From NCBI RefSeq assembly GCF_024707545.1, contig NZ_CP062229.1:5685501-5749500 (forward strand): 64,000 nt of DNA, read 5' to 3'. Position numbers and translations under genes: made by a program. Numbering within the stretch: position 1 is the first letter of the stretch; the number at the start of each line of letters is the position of its first letter. This document shows, piece by piece, positions 16,034-23,877 of this stretch. The notes beneath the pieces were generated by a model. It saw only the letters and a program-made list of their open reading frames with translations, did not search any database and had not been told where the DNA came from. This DNA is from Mesorhizobium onobrychidis (GTDB lineage: Bacteria; Pseudomonadota; Alphaproteobacteria; Rhizobiales; Rhizobiaceae).

Positions 16034-16187
16034 GTCAGCCGCCGCGACCTGTTCTTGTGCAAAGACAGGATGCGCCGAGCCAAACCCGGCAAGCAGCAGC
16101 GCCAGCGCCGCAGCGCCGACCTTCAACATATCATTGCCCGTCATGCTTCGATCCTCCCTGTCTGTCTCGGCAAGCCTTAGGCCGGGC
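16034..16187 (-). pseudogene. Duplicated 5' end of the DUF3300 gene
   Basis: Reading leftward from an ATG at 16144, the strand gives MTGNDMLKVGAAALALLLAG and continues through VFAQEQVAAAD, then breaks off at about 16034. It matches the intact DUF3300 gene start (2860-2990) almost base for base, including the GGGAGGAT ribosome site, and similarity runs into the leader to about 16187. Only about 36 codons remain. The close match, compared with the more diverged paralogues nearby, points to a recent duplication or gene conversion. Confidence 0.85.
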
Positions 16188-16204
16188 CTTTTTTGCAGTA
16201 TTTG

Positions 16205-16295
16205 TCACGTTCTGCGTGCAATGCAGCGGAAACCTAAATGGCACGTCGACGTATCGATCGGCTGCGCCATCCGCGCGGCCGGGCGGTAGCGCCGG
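16205..16295 (-). repeat. Intergenic repeat shared with 26951-27035
   Basis: The reverse strand carries GGCCGCGCGGATGGCGCAGC, then GATACGTCGACGTGCCATTT and GGTTTCCGCTG. The plus strand at 26951-27035 carries GGCCGCGCGTATGGCGCAGC, GACACATCGACCTCGCATCT and GGTTTCTGCTG. In both places the block lies just ahead of a gene start (the DUF3300 stump here, the alpha/beta hydrolase there). Confidence 0.65.
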
Positions 16296-16312
16296 CAATA
16301 GTTGGGCGCGCA

Positions 16313-16480
16313 AAGATGCGATTGGCCGGCGACCGATGTGCTGGTGGATGCCGACAGGCTTGCCCGCCTTGTCGTCAATGAAGTTGATTTCCGGCAACCG
16401 CATGAGTACCGGTGTCCCGTCGCGCATTTCGAAACTGGTCTTGCCGCTGCTGCCGACGACCTGCTCGGGCGGTATGCCGG
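16313..16480 (-). pseudogene. Internal fragment of a HAD phosphatase gene
   Basis: Reverse-strand translation [40 protein letters not shown] and [11 protein letters not shown] matches the HAD phosphatase at 10852-11859. It stops just before the FGNSDGD motif IV. The N-terminal half with the nucleophile Asp is missing; upstream codons to about 16560 match only weakly. It is non-functional. Confidence 0.75.
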
Positions 16481-16650
16481 TGTTCTTCACCAAATCCGGC
16501 TTTTTTTTCGAGCCAGGCGCGTTCACACTGAGCGGTCCGTGCGTGAACATCTTGGTCCGCCAGAGTCGCACATTTACAAGAGTCAACAGATCAACCGACG
16601 TCCTTGCTTCAACCATTGCTTCTCGACGCCGACTCGATGATCGCCGCTTT

Positions 16651-18810
16651 CTATTCACCCTGTACAGTCTGGGCTGCTTTCTGCTGGGCAAGCGATATCA
16701 CATTAGCCGCAGCCACGGCCGCCTGCTTCTCATCGGTTCCCACCTGGACCGTGGGCTGGGCAAAATGGATGCCGTTCTCTGCGAACGCCTGCTGGATCAT
16801 GGTGTAGGCCTTGCGCCTGACGCCGAATTGGTGACCGGGCTTGGTCATGAAGGCGAAGCTCAGCTCGATGCCGAAGTCGCCGAACTGCTCGACGCCCTTC
16901 ATCTTCACCGTCTCGATGATCTCCGGCGCCAGTTCAGGATCAGCAAGCAATTCCGCGCCGATACCCTTCAAGAGCTTCTTCACCTTCCTGATGTCGGTGT
17001 CGAACGACACCCGGATCCTGAACTTGTCGATCACCCAGTCGCGGCTCATGTTCTGCACCGCGCCAAGGTCGCCGAACGGAACCGTGAACACCGGGCCGCG
17101 ATGATGGCGCAGCTTCACCGAGCGTAGGCTGAACGATTCGACGGTTCCCTTGTAGCTGCCGCTCTCGATGTACTCACCGACCCGGAAGGCATCGTCGAGC
17201 ATGTAGAAGACGCCGCTGAGCACATCCTTGACCAGGGTCTGCGAGCCGAAGCCGATGGCAACCCCGAAGATTCCCGCGCCGGCGATCAACGGAGCGATCT
17301 GCACGCCGAGCCCCGAAAGCACCATGAGAACGGCCACAGTAGCAAGCAGCACAGCCAGGATGTTGCGGAAGATCGGCAGCAAGGTCCTGAGCCGGCTCCG
17401 GCGTGCCGCCTCAGCCGGCGTGATTGTGTCGTCGACCGCGGCCAGTTCCAGCGTCCGGCCGATATAGGCTTTCGCCAGTTGCCAGATGAGATCGGCAACC
17501 AGCAAGATCAGGACACCGTGGAACAGGCCGCGCACGATGCGGTTTATCGTGGTATTACCTTCTGCCATTACACCTGGGTCCAGGCGCCAGACCAGGCTCA
17601 GCCACAGCACCGCGAGCAGGATCACCAGCGCGCGAACGCCGCGGTTGATCAGCACTGTGCGAACGGAATTCGCCGAGGTGGCATTGTCCGGCCGGACCAC
17701 CAGCGCCTCTGCCACATTGCCGGCGATGGTCAACGCCTTTGACAATAGCAAGGCATAGATGCCGAGCCATAGCGCGCCGTTGAGCTCGGCGACCCAGAGC
17801 CCCCAGAGGAGAACCAGGTAGATGGTAAGGAGCCATTCCCTCGTGCTTATGCGCTGTGTGGTCGCTGGTCCGCCTGGACGCCGCCAGACCATCTCGACGG
17901 CGAGGACCAGAAGCCCGATGCCCAGCAGATAGGCGATCAAACGCGTTGCATCCGGCGAAAAGCCCAGGTGCGGAAGCAGGCTGACGGTCGCCCATCCGGC
18001 CATCAGATAGCCGGTGAAAACGGCCAGCCGGCGATACCAGAAATGGGCTTCGGCATCGCTCGCCGGAACAAGCCGGAGCGGTTTCTCCTGTCCCGCCGGA
18101 ATGGCGCTGCCATTCGGTGCAAGCAGGATCCTGCCGATGGCCATCACCACCCGCGCGACGATGAATGCGACCAGATAGGTCAGGATGACAACGCGCAGCA
18201 AGGCGGGCCAATCGAAGGCCAGGAAAACCCCAGCGCTTACGAGGGAAAACACGACGAGCGGCGCCAGTTCCGGGAGTAATCGGGCGGCACGATTGGCCTC
18301 GCGTGCGGCGCTTGCATCGGCTGCCTGGCCCGAGCCAGGCTGCTTCACTCCGCCCACCGCACGCTTGAATAGCCACTCCGCTCCGAAGCCAAGCGCCAGC
18401 AAGGCTGCGAAGAGAACAAGTATGGTGGCGAATCCACGGTTGTTGATTTCTGACCTCACAATTCGGACGGCGTTTGCGGCCTCGCCCGGGATGCGCGGAA
18501 CCGCGTTACGCAACGCAACGAGATGGCTGCGAATGAGGCTGTCCCAGACCGCCATCTGCGAGGCGGCTGGCGCACCTGGTTTGTCCGCAGGGGGCACTGC
18601 CATGGCGTCCAGCCGCGCGCGGATGTCGGGATCATCAAGCATCTTGATGAACGCCTGAAATTTTTCATCCGCCACCGGCATGGTCGAAGTTTGCTGCGCC
18701 TGCGCCATCGAGGCGCTGCCCATTGCCGCCAACCACACCAATGCCAGCGCGGCCATGACGCACACCGCCAAAAATGGCGACTTTTGCCGGGATATCTCGA
18801 TCGCTCTCAT
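16651..18810 (-). CDS. Large MscS-family mechanosensitive channel
   Basis: Protein of 719 residues; ATG at 18810 after GGGAGGGCAGC. The signal peptide ends MAQAQQ, followed by a short periplasmic part and about ten predicted membrane helices. The C-terminal MscS domain includes the pore helix and its follow-on (LIAGAGIFGVAIGFGSQT, LVKDVLSGVFYMLDD), the beta domain with VGEYIESGSYKGTVESFSLR and VFTVPFGDLGAVQN, and the closing KPGHQFGVRRKAY. Long-N-terminus members of this family gate on membrane tension during osmotic downshock. No partner gene is evident. A stump of a second MscS gene lies at 19372-19515. Confidence 0.88.
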   Translation of the reverse strand: MRAIEISRQKSPFLAVCVMAALALVWLAAMGSASMAQAQQTSTMPVADEKFQAFIKMLDDPDIRARLDAMAVPPADKPGAPAASQMAVWDSLIRSHLVALRNAVPRIPGEAANAVRIVRSEINNRGFATILVLFAALLALGFGAEWLFKRAVGGVKQPGSGQAADASAAREANRAARLLPELAPLVVFSLVSAGVFLAFDWPALLRVVILTYLVAFIVARVVMAIGRILLAPNGSAIPAGQEKPLRLVPASDAEAHFWYRRLAVFTGYLMAGWATVSLLPHLGFSPDATRLIAYLLGIGLLVLAVEMVWRRPGGPATTQRISTREWLLTIYLVLLWGLWVAELNGALWLGIYALLLSKALTIAGNVAEALVVRPDNATSANSVRTVLINRGVRALVILLAVLWLSLVWRLDPGVMAEGNTTINRIVRGLFHGVLILLVADLIWQLAKAYIGRTLELAAVDDTITPAEAARRSRLRTLLPIFRNILAVLLATVAVLMVLSGLGVQIAPLIAGAGIFGVAIGFGSQTLVKDVLSGVFYMLDDAFRVGEYIESGSYKGTVESFSLRSVKLRHHRGPVFTVPFGDLGAVQNMSRDWVIDKFRIRVSFDTDIRKVKKLLKGIGAELLADPELAPEIIETVKMKGVEQFGDFGIELSFAFMTKPGHQFGVRRKAYTMIQQAFAENGIHFAQPTVQVGTDEKQAAVAAANVISLAQQKAAQTVQGE

Positions 18811-18992
18811 GCTGCCCTCCCGCGAAAATCCGATCTCGACTGATCTACCCAGTCACCGAGCAGGCTCCCAAATAACAACCAATCCTTCGAGTCACATTAT
18901 CACCAAAGCTCCACTTTCTTTCATGCTTTGAGGCATGCTTGGCGAGCTGGATTTCGCGAATTCGTCCCTCGAGTATCCCGCTGGCCTCCCCA

Positions 18993-19370
18993 TCAGTCAG
19001 CTCGGTCGCCTAGCATGCGGTCGAGTTCATCCGCCAAGCGGATGCAAGGGTCTATGTCACGGGCCTTGGCGGCGTTCTCCTTTGCCCGATCATAGTCGCC
19101 TTTTGCGTAGTAAGCGATGGCGATGACCGCATAGGCCTGAGCGTTGGCGGGTTCATGGCTGAGCAGCTTTGCCGTGACTTCAATTGCCAGGTCATAGTCT
19201 CCGAGCCGCAACGCCGAAACTCCAAGCCCGGCGAGCGCGTTACGCTGGGAACCGTCAGCGTCAAGTATCCTCCGATACCATTCAATGGCGCCTGCATCGT
19301 CTCCGCGCGCCGCCGCCTGGCCGGCAATCTCGATCATCAGGTTGATGCTTCCCCTTCCCGGCATGGTCAT
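18993..19370 (-). CDS. Small tetratricopeptide-repeat protein
   Basis: Protein of 125 residues made of about three TPR units: AAARGDDAGAIEWYRRILDA, ALAGLGVSALRLGDYDLAIE, and AYAVIAIAYYAKGDYDRAKE. No signal peptide or membrane helix. TPR proteins bind partner proteins; the partner is unknown. The N-terminus abuts the MscS remnant on the other strand and lacks a clear ribosome site, so it may be a truncated piece of a longer protein. Confidence 0.55.
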   Translation of the reverse strand: MTMPGRGSINLMIEIAGQAAARGDDAGAIEWYRRILDADGSQRNALAGLGVSALRLGDYDLAIEVTAKLLSHEPANAQAYAVIAIAYYAKGDYDRAKENAAKARDIDPCIRLADELDRMLGDRAD

Positions 19371-19371
19371 T

Positions 19372-19515
19372 CAGGCAAAGTTTACGGCGAAACCGGGCAA
19401 GCAATCCGAGATCCGTCGGGCGGCACTGAAGGCGGTTCACAACGCATTCCGAGAGAACGGAATTCGGGCCGTGCCAAACCAGACATCCGACCTAAGGGCA
19501 ATGGCTATCGCGTGA
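19372..19515 (+). pseudogene. 3' stump of a second MscS-channel gene
   Basis: Plus-strand translation AKFTAKPGKQSEIRRAALK, AVHNAFRENGIRAVPN corresponds to the last beta-alpha segment of MscS proteins, compare AFMTKPGHQFGVRRKAYT and QQAFAENGIHFAQP in the intact gene at 16651-18810. It is on the opposite strand, with only about 40 codons left before a stop at 19515. Confidence 0.65.
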
Positions 19516-19575
19516 TAGTCGTTCGCAGGATGGCTTACTGCGTCAACATTGCGGTTCGTAGCGACATCATAGGAC
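19485..19575 (+). repeat. Short dispersed repeat, copy A (also at 34243-34328)
   Basis: The blocks CATCCGACC, AAGGGCAATGG, GTGATAGTCGTTCGCAGG, GTCAAC and CGGTTCGT with AGCGACATCAT occur here and at 34243-34328 in the same order and strand. Both copies lie near gene stumps (MscS here, DUF1254 there). Confidence 0.65.
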
Positions 19576-19879
19576 CACAGCGATGTCAGGATCAGACCGA
19601 AAGTGTTGAAGAAGTCGGAGATGAAGCCGTGGGTCCATTCGCACGGAGCGTCTTGATTAAGGTCGACGCGACCTCCTCGCCCTGAGTGGCTTGGGCGATG
19701 ACCCGCGACCGCGGCCGGCGGACCTGGTGCTCCGCGCCACCCAAGACATACATAGCGCCGGTGCCCGATTAGGCGTCAGGTGAAACAGAATTACCAATCC
19801 TGTTTCAAACGCCAACCTAGCGTCTACTTTCACGGTTCTCCGGACCCATGAAAGGACAAATGAGTGGTCAGAGCGGCGG
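19516..19879. other. Non-coding stretch with an inverted repeat
   Basis: No convincing gene. TGAAACAG at 19781-19788 and CTGTTTCA at 19800-19807 form a perfect 8-base inverted repeat with an 11-base gap, placed behind the minus-strand gene ending at 19880. There is no T-run, so it may be an operator or a weak transcript end. Confidence 0.4.
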
Positions 19880-20407
19880 TCATTTCGTAAGGCACTTGCG
19901 GCCCATTGCCATTGCCTTGAAAGTCCCCTTCAGATCGACGACAAAGGTCCCCTCGGTTTCCGGAAACACGATCATTTCGTATTGCTTCGCCACGTCGCGC
20001 TTGAAATTCGGGTCGTCGGTCAAGATGTAGCCGCCAGAATATCCGCCCTTGAGTTCGCCGCTCGTGCTGGTGGCCACACCCTCGTAGAGACGGCCGCCGA
20101 TGGAGACGAAGATTTCCGACTTGTTCCCGTTCTGAAGGCCGATATCCTCCTTCGTGAACACGCCAAGATACCCGACCTCGTGATTTGCGGTAACGCCCAT
20201 TTGCACTGAATTTGGGCCATCTGAGTGCACGATCAAACAATCTCCGCGGGTTTGATTTGCATAGACGGTCCAGCCCTCGACGTCGTCCCCGTATCGGACA
20301 AGCACATCGCTGGCCTTGGGAAGGGGATTTTGATCTTGTGCGTAGGCTGCCATCCCAGACGAAAGTGCTACTGACGTTGCCGCGATCAGTGTCATGAAGT
20401 TTCGCAT
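19880..20407 (-). CDS. Exported protein of unknown function, 175 residues
   Basis: Signal peptide MRNFMTLIAATSVALSSGMA ends AYAQD; an AGGAGAATC site precedes the ATG. The mature part begins PLPKASDVLVRYGDDVEGWT and contains GDCLIVHSDGPNSVQMGVT, a Gly/Tyr-rich GGYSGGYILTDDP and FPETEGTFVVDLKGTFKAM, closing with KCLTK. Two cysteines could form one disulfide. The size and strand pattern suggest a small periplasmic beta-sandwich. No family recognised. The island motif is at 20479-20500, about 70 bases upstream, so it is a likely member of the shared regulon. Confidence 0.75.
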   Translation of the reverse strand: MRNFMTLIAATSVALSSGMAAYAQDQNPLPKASDVLVRYGDDVEGWTVYANQTRGDCLIVHSDGPNSVQMGVTANHEVGYLGVFTKEDIGLQNGNKSEIFVSIGGRLYEGVATSTSGELKGGYSGGYILTDDPNFKRDVAKQYEMIVFPETEGTFVVDLKGTFKAMAMGRKCLTK

Positions 20408-20478
20408 AAAGATTCTCCTCTTGTGCGGTTAAATTGTTCTGTGGCTGAGCGACCTTGGCCGATTGGCTCACGTGAGGA

Positions 20479-20500
20479 AACGTAAATAACAGTAAGCTAC
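20479..20500 (-). promoter_or_regulatory. Shared island motif, copy 2
   Basis: Reads GTAGCTTACTGTTATTT then ACGTT toward the gene starting at 20407, with the second box CAATCGGCCAAGG at 20453-20465, 13 bases further on. Confidence 0.65.
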
Positions 20501-20708
20501 GGGTTAATACTGGCCAGCGCACCGGCAGCCCATGGGCGCTTAGCGGAAGTTTCGTGGGCCGATCTGAAAGCGTCGTTTAGTTAGCCACAATGTCCCCCGG
20601 ATAAACGCGCCCGCCAGTAATCTCATGAGCGGTGAGGGAAAAAATCCGGTCACGGAAAATGGCAGGCAACGCTGCCCGCCATCTCCGACTTCACCAAACC
20701 GGCTGCGT

Positions 20709-20981
20709 TTACTGGTGGCCAACCATCGTGCAGAAGTCGCCATGCTTCTGGGCAGTGGCTATGTCGCCGCATTCCTGCGTTATCGTGGCGCGATCCTCGT
20801 CTTTCAAACCCGTCCACGCTTCCTTGAAGTCGGCTTCCGACTTTAAGGTCTTCATGTCGGCAGCGGTGTAGAAGGGCGCCATTTTCGTCGGCTCGTCGAG
20901 GGCGCCGCCATGCTCGGCAAGTGCGGCGCCGGTCAACATCGAAAGTGCCACCGCGCCCGTGCAAAGCATCTTGAGGTTCAT
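20709..20981 (-). CDS. Small exported protein of unknown function
   Basis: Protein of 90 residues from the ATG at 20981. Another ATG two codons upstream (20987) is only 2 bases from the AGGAG site, so 20981 fits better. Signal peptide MNLKMLCTGAVALSMLTGAA ends LAEHGG. The mature 60 residues contain PFYTAADMKTLKSEADFKE and a CGDIATAQKHGDFC segment whose two cysteines may pair. Probably a small periplasmic helical protein. The island motif lies at 21069-21090. Confidence 0.65.
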   Translation of the reverse strand: MNLKMLCTGAVALSMLTGAALAEHGGALDEPTKMAPFYTAADMKTLKSEADFKEAWTGLKDEDRATITQECGDIATAQKHGDFCTMVGHQ

Positions 20982-21013
20982 GGTCATTTCTCCTGGTTGC
21001 TTTTAATTTCGTC

Positions 21014-21241
21014 CAAGCAGCGATCCATGCAGGAACGCGTCACCTTGGCCGATTGCTTTGCTTTAGGGAACGTAACTAACTGTATCCTACAGGTGGAATT
21101 GCAGGTGGGACAAAGACAGTCAGCCTTGATGGCAGTCAGTTCGATGTCCGCGAGATCTTCGAGGCCTCAATCTGCAAGGCGTGTACGATCTTGTAGGGAC
21201 TACGATCCGGTCAAGCATCGATCCATGCAGGAGCGCGCCGC
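21014..21241. repeat. Direct repeat pair flanking the motif segment
   Basis: CAAGCAGCGATCCATGCAGG at 21014 and CAAGCATCGATCCATGCAGG at 21212 are direct repeats of about 28 bases, 198 bases apart. They bracket motif copy 3 and a short non-coding segment, as an insertion or unequal recombination would leave. Confidence 0.6.
21069..21090 (-). promoter_or_regulatory. Shared island motif, copy 3
   Basis: Reads GTAGGATACAGTTAGTT then ACGTTCCC toward the gene starting at 20981. Second box CAATCGGCCAAGG at 21043-21055. The core is identical to copy 1. Confidence 0.7.
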
Positions 21242-21252
21242 CAGGGGCGGGT

Positions 21253-21549
21253 TTACTTAGCTTCGGTCACTTGAGCTGCTTGATCTGGAATCAGAACCAC
21301 CCGGTAGGTCACGCCCTCGCACTTGAGCAGGTAGACGGTGTGATTGGGGGCGGACTCCGCTTCGATACGCTCAGCCGAGCTTGGATTGTCGCAAGGAAAG
21401 GCCTGGCTTCGGACCTGGTCGCCAACGATCCTTACGTCAGCGCTCTGGTCTTGGGCTGTGGCGGTCGCAATAGGACCTCCGAGACTAACCGATAAGAGAA
21501 CGCGCGTGGCGAGGGATCGAATCCACAACGATCTTGGACGGCTATTCAT
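21253..21549 (-). CDS. Small exported protein of unknown function
   Basis: Protein of 98 residues; ATG at 21549 after AAGGAGAGCGCA. The frame is open further upstream, but that part is the 5' end of a different gene family (see 21646-21830). Signal peptide SLATRVLLSVSLGGPIATAT ends AQDQ. The mature part has SADVRIVGDQVRSQAFPCDN and HTVYLLKCEGVTYRVVLIPD, with two cysteines that may form a disulfide. Function unknown; periplasm predicted. Confidence 0.6.
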   Translation of the reverse strand: MNSRPRSLWIRSLATRVLLSVSLGGPIATATAQDQSADVRIVGDQVRSQAFPCDNPSSAERIEAESAPNHTVYLLKCEGVTYRVVLIPDQAAQVTEAK

Positions 21550-21645
21550 TGCGCTCTCCTTGGCACGCGGCACGCAGTTCCCGAAGCGCCGCTGCTCCGT
21601 GCCCCCAAACTGTTTCAAAAGGCGGCGGAGCCTAAACTGGCGCTG

Positions 21646-21830
21646 CAGCCGAGACCGCTCTTCGTCTATCGGCGGTTCGTCTTCCATCCTCATGGCGCAA
21701 TTCGTGTTTTCCCGGGACCGCAGTAGCCTAATCGTATGGAGGCGGTAGCGGAATGTAAGTTACGTGGGTGACGGGGTATTTGCTGAACATCCCGCAGCGA
21801 GCGCGGTCGGCATGAACGCCCATAAAAGGC
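21646..21830 (-). repeat. Copied promoter and first codons of the small helical-protein gene
   Basis: Matches 38325-38490, the leader and start of the gene at 38058-38369. Both have GCGCCATGAGGATGGA, AAGAGCGGTCTCGGC, the motif GGAATGTAAGTTACGTGGG and GCGAGCGCGGT. Here the coding part reads MRMEDEPPIDEERSRLQ and then diverges, so only a 5' stump remains. The motif core is at 21752-21772. Confidence 0.7.
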
Positions 21831-22426
21831 GCACAAGGCAGGGTACACGGCGTTCGGCAAGGCAATCCACGAAATGGACGGCAGTAACCGCGACCACGAC
21901 AGAGCCAGCCGGACTGAGGAAAGGGCGCTGCTGGCTGTATGCGCTATCCTGCGGTCAGGGAAGGTGATCGCCGGGCCAAGGCCCGATATCTTCTGAAGAT
22001 CGGAGGCGCGCGGTGAGCACGATCTGGCAGAGCATATGCAGGCTCTTCTCCGTTCGACGATGTGGAAAGGATGGGACCGGCTTCCGCGTCATGTAACTTG
22101 GACGGCCGCGCCTTAACTCGGCGTCCATGTTTGAGAGGTTCGCGTTAAACAGCGCTAACGGAGAACAAACGCTGATTTGGTGGGCGATCATTATGATCGC
22201 CGCCCGGGTCACTCGCAGTCTACTGTGCCGGCTATGGAACGAGCGGGGAGCGCCAGGAGCTGTCGTCAAAGCGATCAAGGTCGAGCGGCAGTAGCCGACC
22301 CCTTGCGGACACTCATTCAATATTGGCACATGGCCGAAGTAGCGCATTTTGCGGACGCTCCGAGTTGCCCTGCTACGCGGCTTTTGAAATCCAGTATGCG
22401 TCAGTGACCAGCCAAGCATCTTTGAT
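21831..22426. other. Non-coding stretch with a perfect 19-base palindrome
   Basis: No reliable gene. GGCGATCATTATGATCGCC at 22183-22201 is a perfect palindrome around one central base, of the kind bound by a dimeric regulator. No intact gene start lies close by; a long minus-strand frame across this stretch has no family likeness. Confidence 0.35.
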
Positions 22427-22693
22427 TCAATTGTCCGATTCGCCCTCGATGGTATTGCGCAAGATCAGTGACGTTGCCTTGTGCAACCTTGAGGGCGTCA
22501 AAGCCTTTTCTTCGTCACTGCGCCTGGCGTCGCCGCAATGGTAAAAACCGCATGGCACAAGTGATCTTATAGGAAACGTATCGCCGGCCCTTTCCAGAAG
22601 CATCATGAGGCCCCATTGGTCTTCACCTGTGAAGGGCAGCGCCAATTTCAACACTATCCACCCGTTGCCGACCTTTACATGGTCAGGTTGCAT
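22427..22693 (-). other. Doubtful ORF or gene fragment, 88 codons
   Basis: Translation HVKVGNGWIVLKLALPFTGE, DQWGLMMLLERAGDTFPIR and CGFYHCGDARRSDEEKALT looks protein-like but has no signal peptide, no ribosome site and no recognised family. It lies among gene stumps and could be another fragment. Confidence 0.25.
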
Positions 22694-22722
22694 CGTCCTC
22701 AGGACGATTGCTGCCGTTCGGA

Positions 22723-22747
22723 CTACAGTTGCCCACGTAAGTTACAC
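22723..22747 (+). promoter_or_regulatory. Shared island motif, weaker copy, upstream of intact beta-barrel gene
   Basis: GACTACAGTTGCCCACGTAA then GTTAC resembles the form seen at 38420-38441 (CTGTAGCCCACGTAACTTAC). It lies about 175 bases ahead of the start at 22921, further than other copies. Confidence 0.35.
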
Positions 22748-22920
22748 CCCCGCGACTTGCCCTATGGAGTATGGGCTGCCTTACTCTACGCCAGCAACGG
22801 TTGGCTAGCACTCAGGGCGGCGGAGCCCCGTCCAGCAGTTGAATTTAATATCTGCGCAGCATGGCAAGCACCGGGCGTTCGGTGACACCCGACATTATTT
22901 CCCACCGATATGGAGGGGCA

Positions 22921-23742
22921 ATGGATATTCGATCTGCTACTCGGGTTCTGCAAGTTACTGCCTTGTTCTTTCCGGCGTTGTTGTTCAGCGGCGCGGCGTC
23001 TGCCCAGGACGACACGCAGGAACTCGCCAAGAAGCTGTCGAACCCGATCGCCTCGCTGATCAGCGTGCCGTTTCAGTTCAACTACGACAGCGGCTACGGC
23101 CCGAACGACGGCGAGAAAGCCTATGTCAACATCCAGCCGGTCATCCCCGTCTCGCTGAATGCCGACTGGAATATGATCTCGCGCACGATCCTGCCGGTGA
23201 TCTGGCAAAATGACATAGCCGGCCCGTCGGGCGAGCAATCCGGCCTCGGCGACATCACGCAGAGCCTGTTCTTCTCGCCGTCCCAACCGACCGAGTCCGG
23301 CATCGTCTGGGGCGTCGGCCCGGCGTTTCTGGTTCCTACCGCGACCGACGACCTGCTCGGCGGCCGCAAATGGGGCGCTGGCCCGACCGCAGTCGTGCTG
23401 AAGCAGAGCCACGGATGGACGGTCGGCGCATTGGCGAACCACATCTGGTCGTTCGCCGGCGACAGCGACCGCAGCGACATCAGTTCGACGTTCCTGCAGC
23501 CCTTCGTCTCCTACACGACCAAGGACGCTTGGACGTTCACGCTGAACACGGAGAGCACCTACAACTGGGAGGCGGAGGAATGGTCCGTTCCCGTCAACTT
23601 CCAGGTCGCGAAGCTTGTCGTCGTCGACAAGCAGCCCATCAGCCTCTTCGCCGGCGTCCGCTACTGGGCTGAAAGCCCCGACAGCGGCCCGGATGGGTGG
23701 GGCTTTCGCACCGGAATTACACTTCTGTTCCCGAAGAAATGA
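22921..23742 (+). CDS. Outer-membrane beta-barrel protein (MetA-like/'neuromedin U' family), intact copy
   Basis: Protein of 273 residues; ATG at 22921 after GGAGGGGCA. Signal peptide ends SGAASAQDD. The mature protein starts TQELAKKLSNPIASLISVPF and shows regular amphipathic strands: FQFNYDSGYGPNDGE, NIQPVIPVSLNADWN, ISRTILPVIWQND, GLGDITQSLFFSP, GVGPAFLVPTATDDLLGG. It ends FRTGITLLFPKK with a terminal aromatic strand. Such proteins are often labelled transporter or neuromedin U; they are predicted outer-membrane channels for apolar or aromatic compounds, without proof for this group. It is the only complete one of four copies (3023-3831 frameshifted, 29796-30185 truncated, 37907-37990 stump). 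Confidence 0.82.
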   Translation: MDIRSATRVLQVTALFFPALLFSGAASAQDDTQELAKKLSNPIASLISVPFQFNYDSGYGPNDGEKAYVNIQPVIPVSLNADWNMISRTILPVIWQNDIAGPSGEQSGLGDITQSLFFSPSQPTESGIVWGVGPAFLVPTATDDLLGGRKWGAGPTAVVLKQSHGWTVGALANHIWSFAGDSDRSDISSTFLQPFVSYTTKDAWTFTLNTESTYNWEAEEWSVPVNFQVAKLVVVDKQPISLFAGVRYWAESPDSGPDGWGFRTGITLLFPKK

Positions 23743-23778
23743 CCCATGGCAGGCCTGCTCGATACTTCAGAATAGCCT

Positions 23779-23800
23779 GTAGTTTACCGTTACTTACGTT
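23779..23800 (+). promoter_or_regulatory. Shared island motif, copy 4
   Basis: Reads GTAGTTTACCGTTACTT then ACGTTTCC, 78 bases ahead of the start at 23878. A second-box-like CGCGCCAACC follows at 23817-23826. Confidence 0.65.
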
Positions 23801-23877
23801 TCCGCCCAAATGAAAACGCGCCAACCATGCCGTTGAGTAAGGTAATTCACACACGTGCACCGGACAAGGAGTACGAC

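Larger units (their letters stand above)
15949..16650. other. Gap of gene remnants between the cytochrome and MscS genes
   Basis: About 700 bases without an intact gene. They hold the DUF3300 stump, the intergenic repeat and the HAD fragment listed separately, all on the minus strand. The long open frames across this gap on the plus strand are shadows. Confidence 0.6.

Noticed and set aside
21550..21693. N-terminal extension of the gene at 21253-21549
   Set aside because: The extension is the copied first codons of a different gene family plus diverged sequence; the internal ATG has both a ribosome site and a signal peptide.
21955..22419. 154-codon minus-strand frame
   Set aside because: No start site, Arg/Ser/His-rich composition of a random GC-rich frame, no recognised motif.
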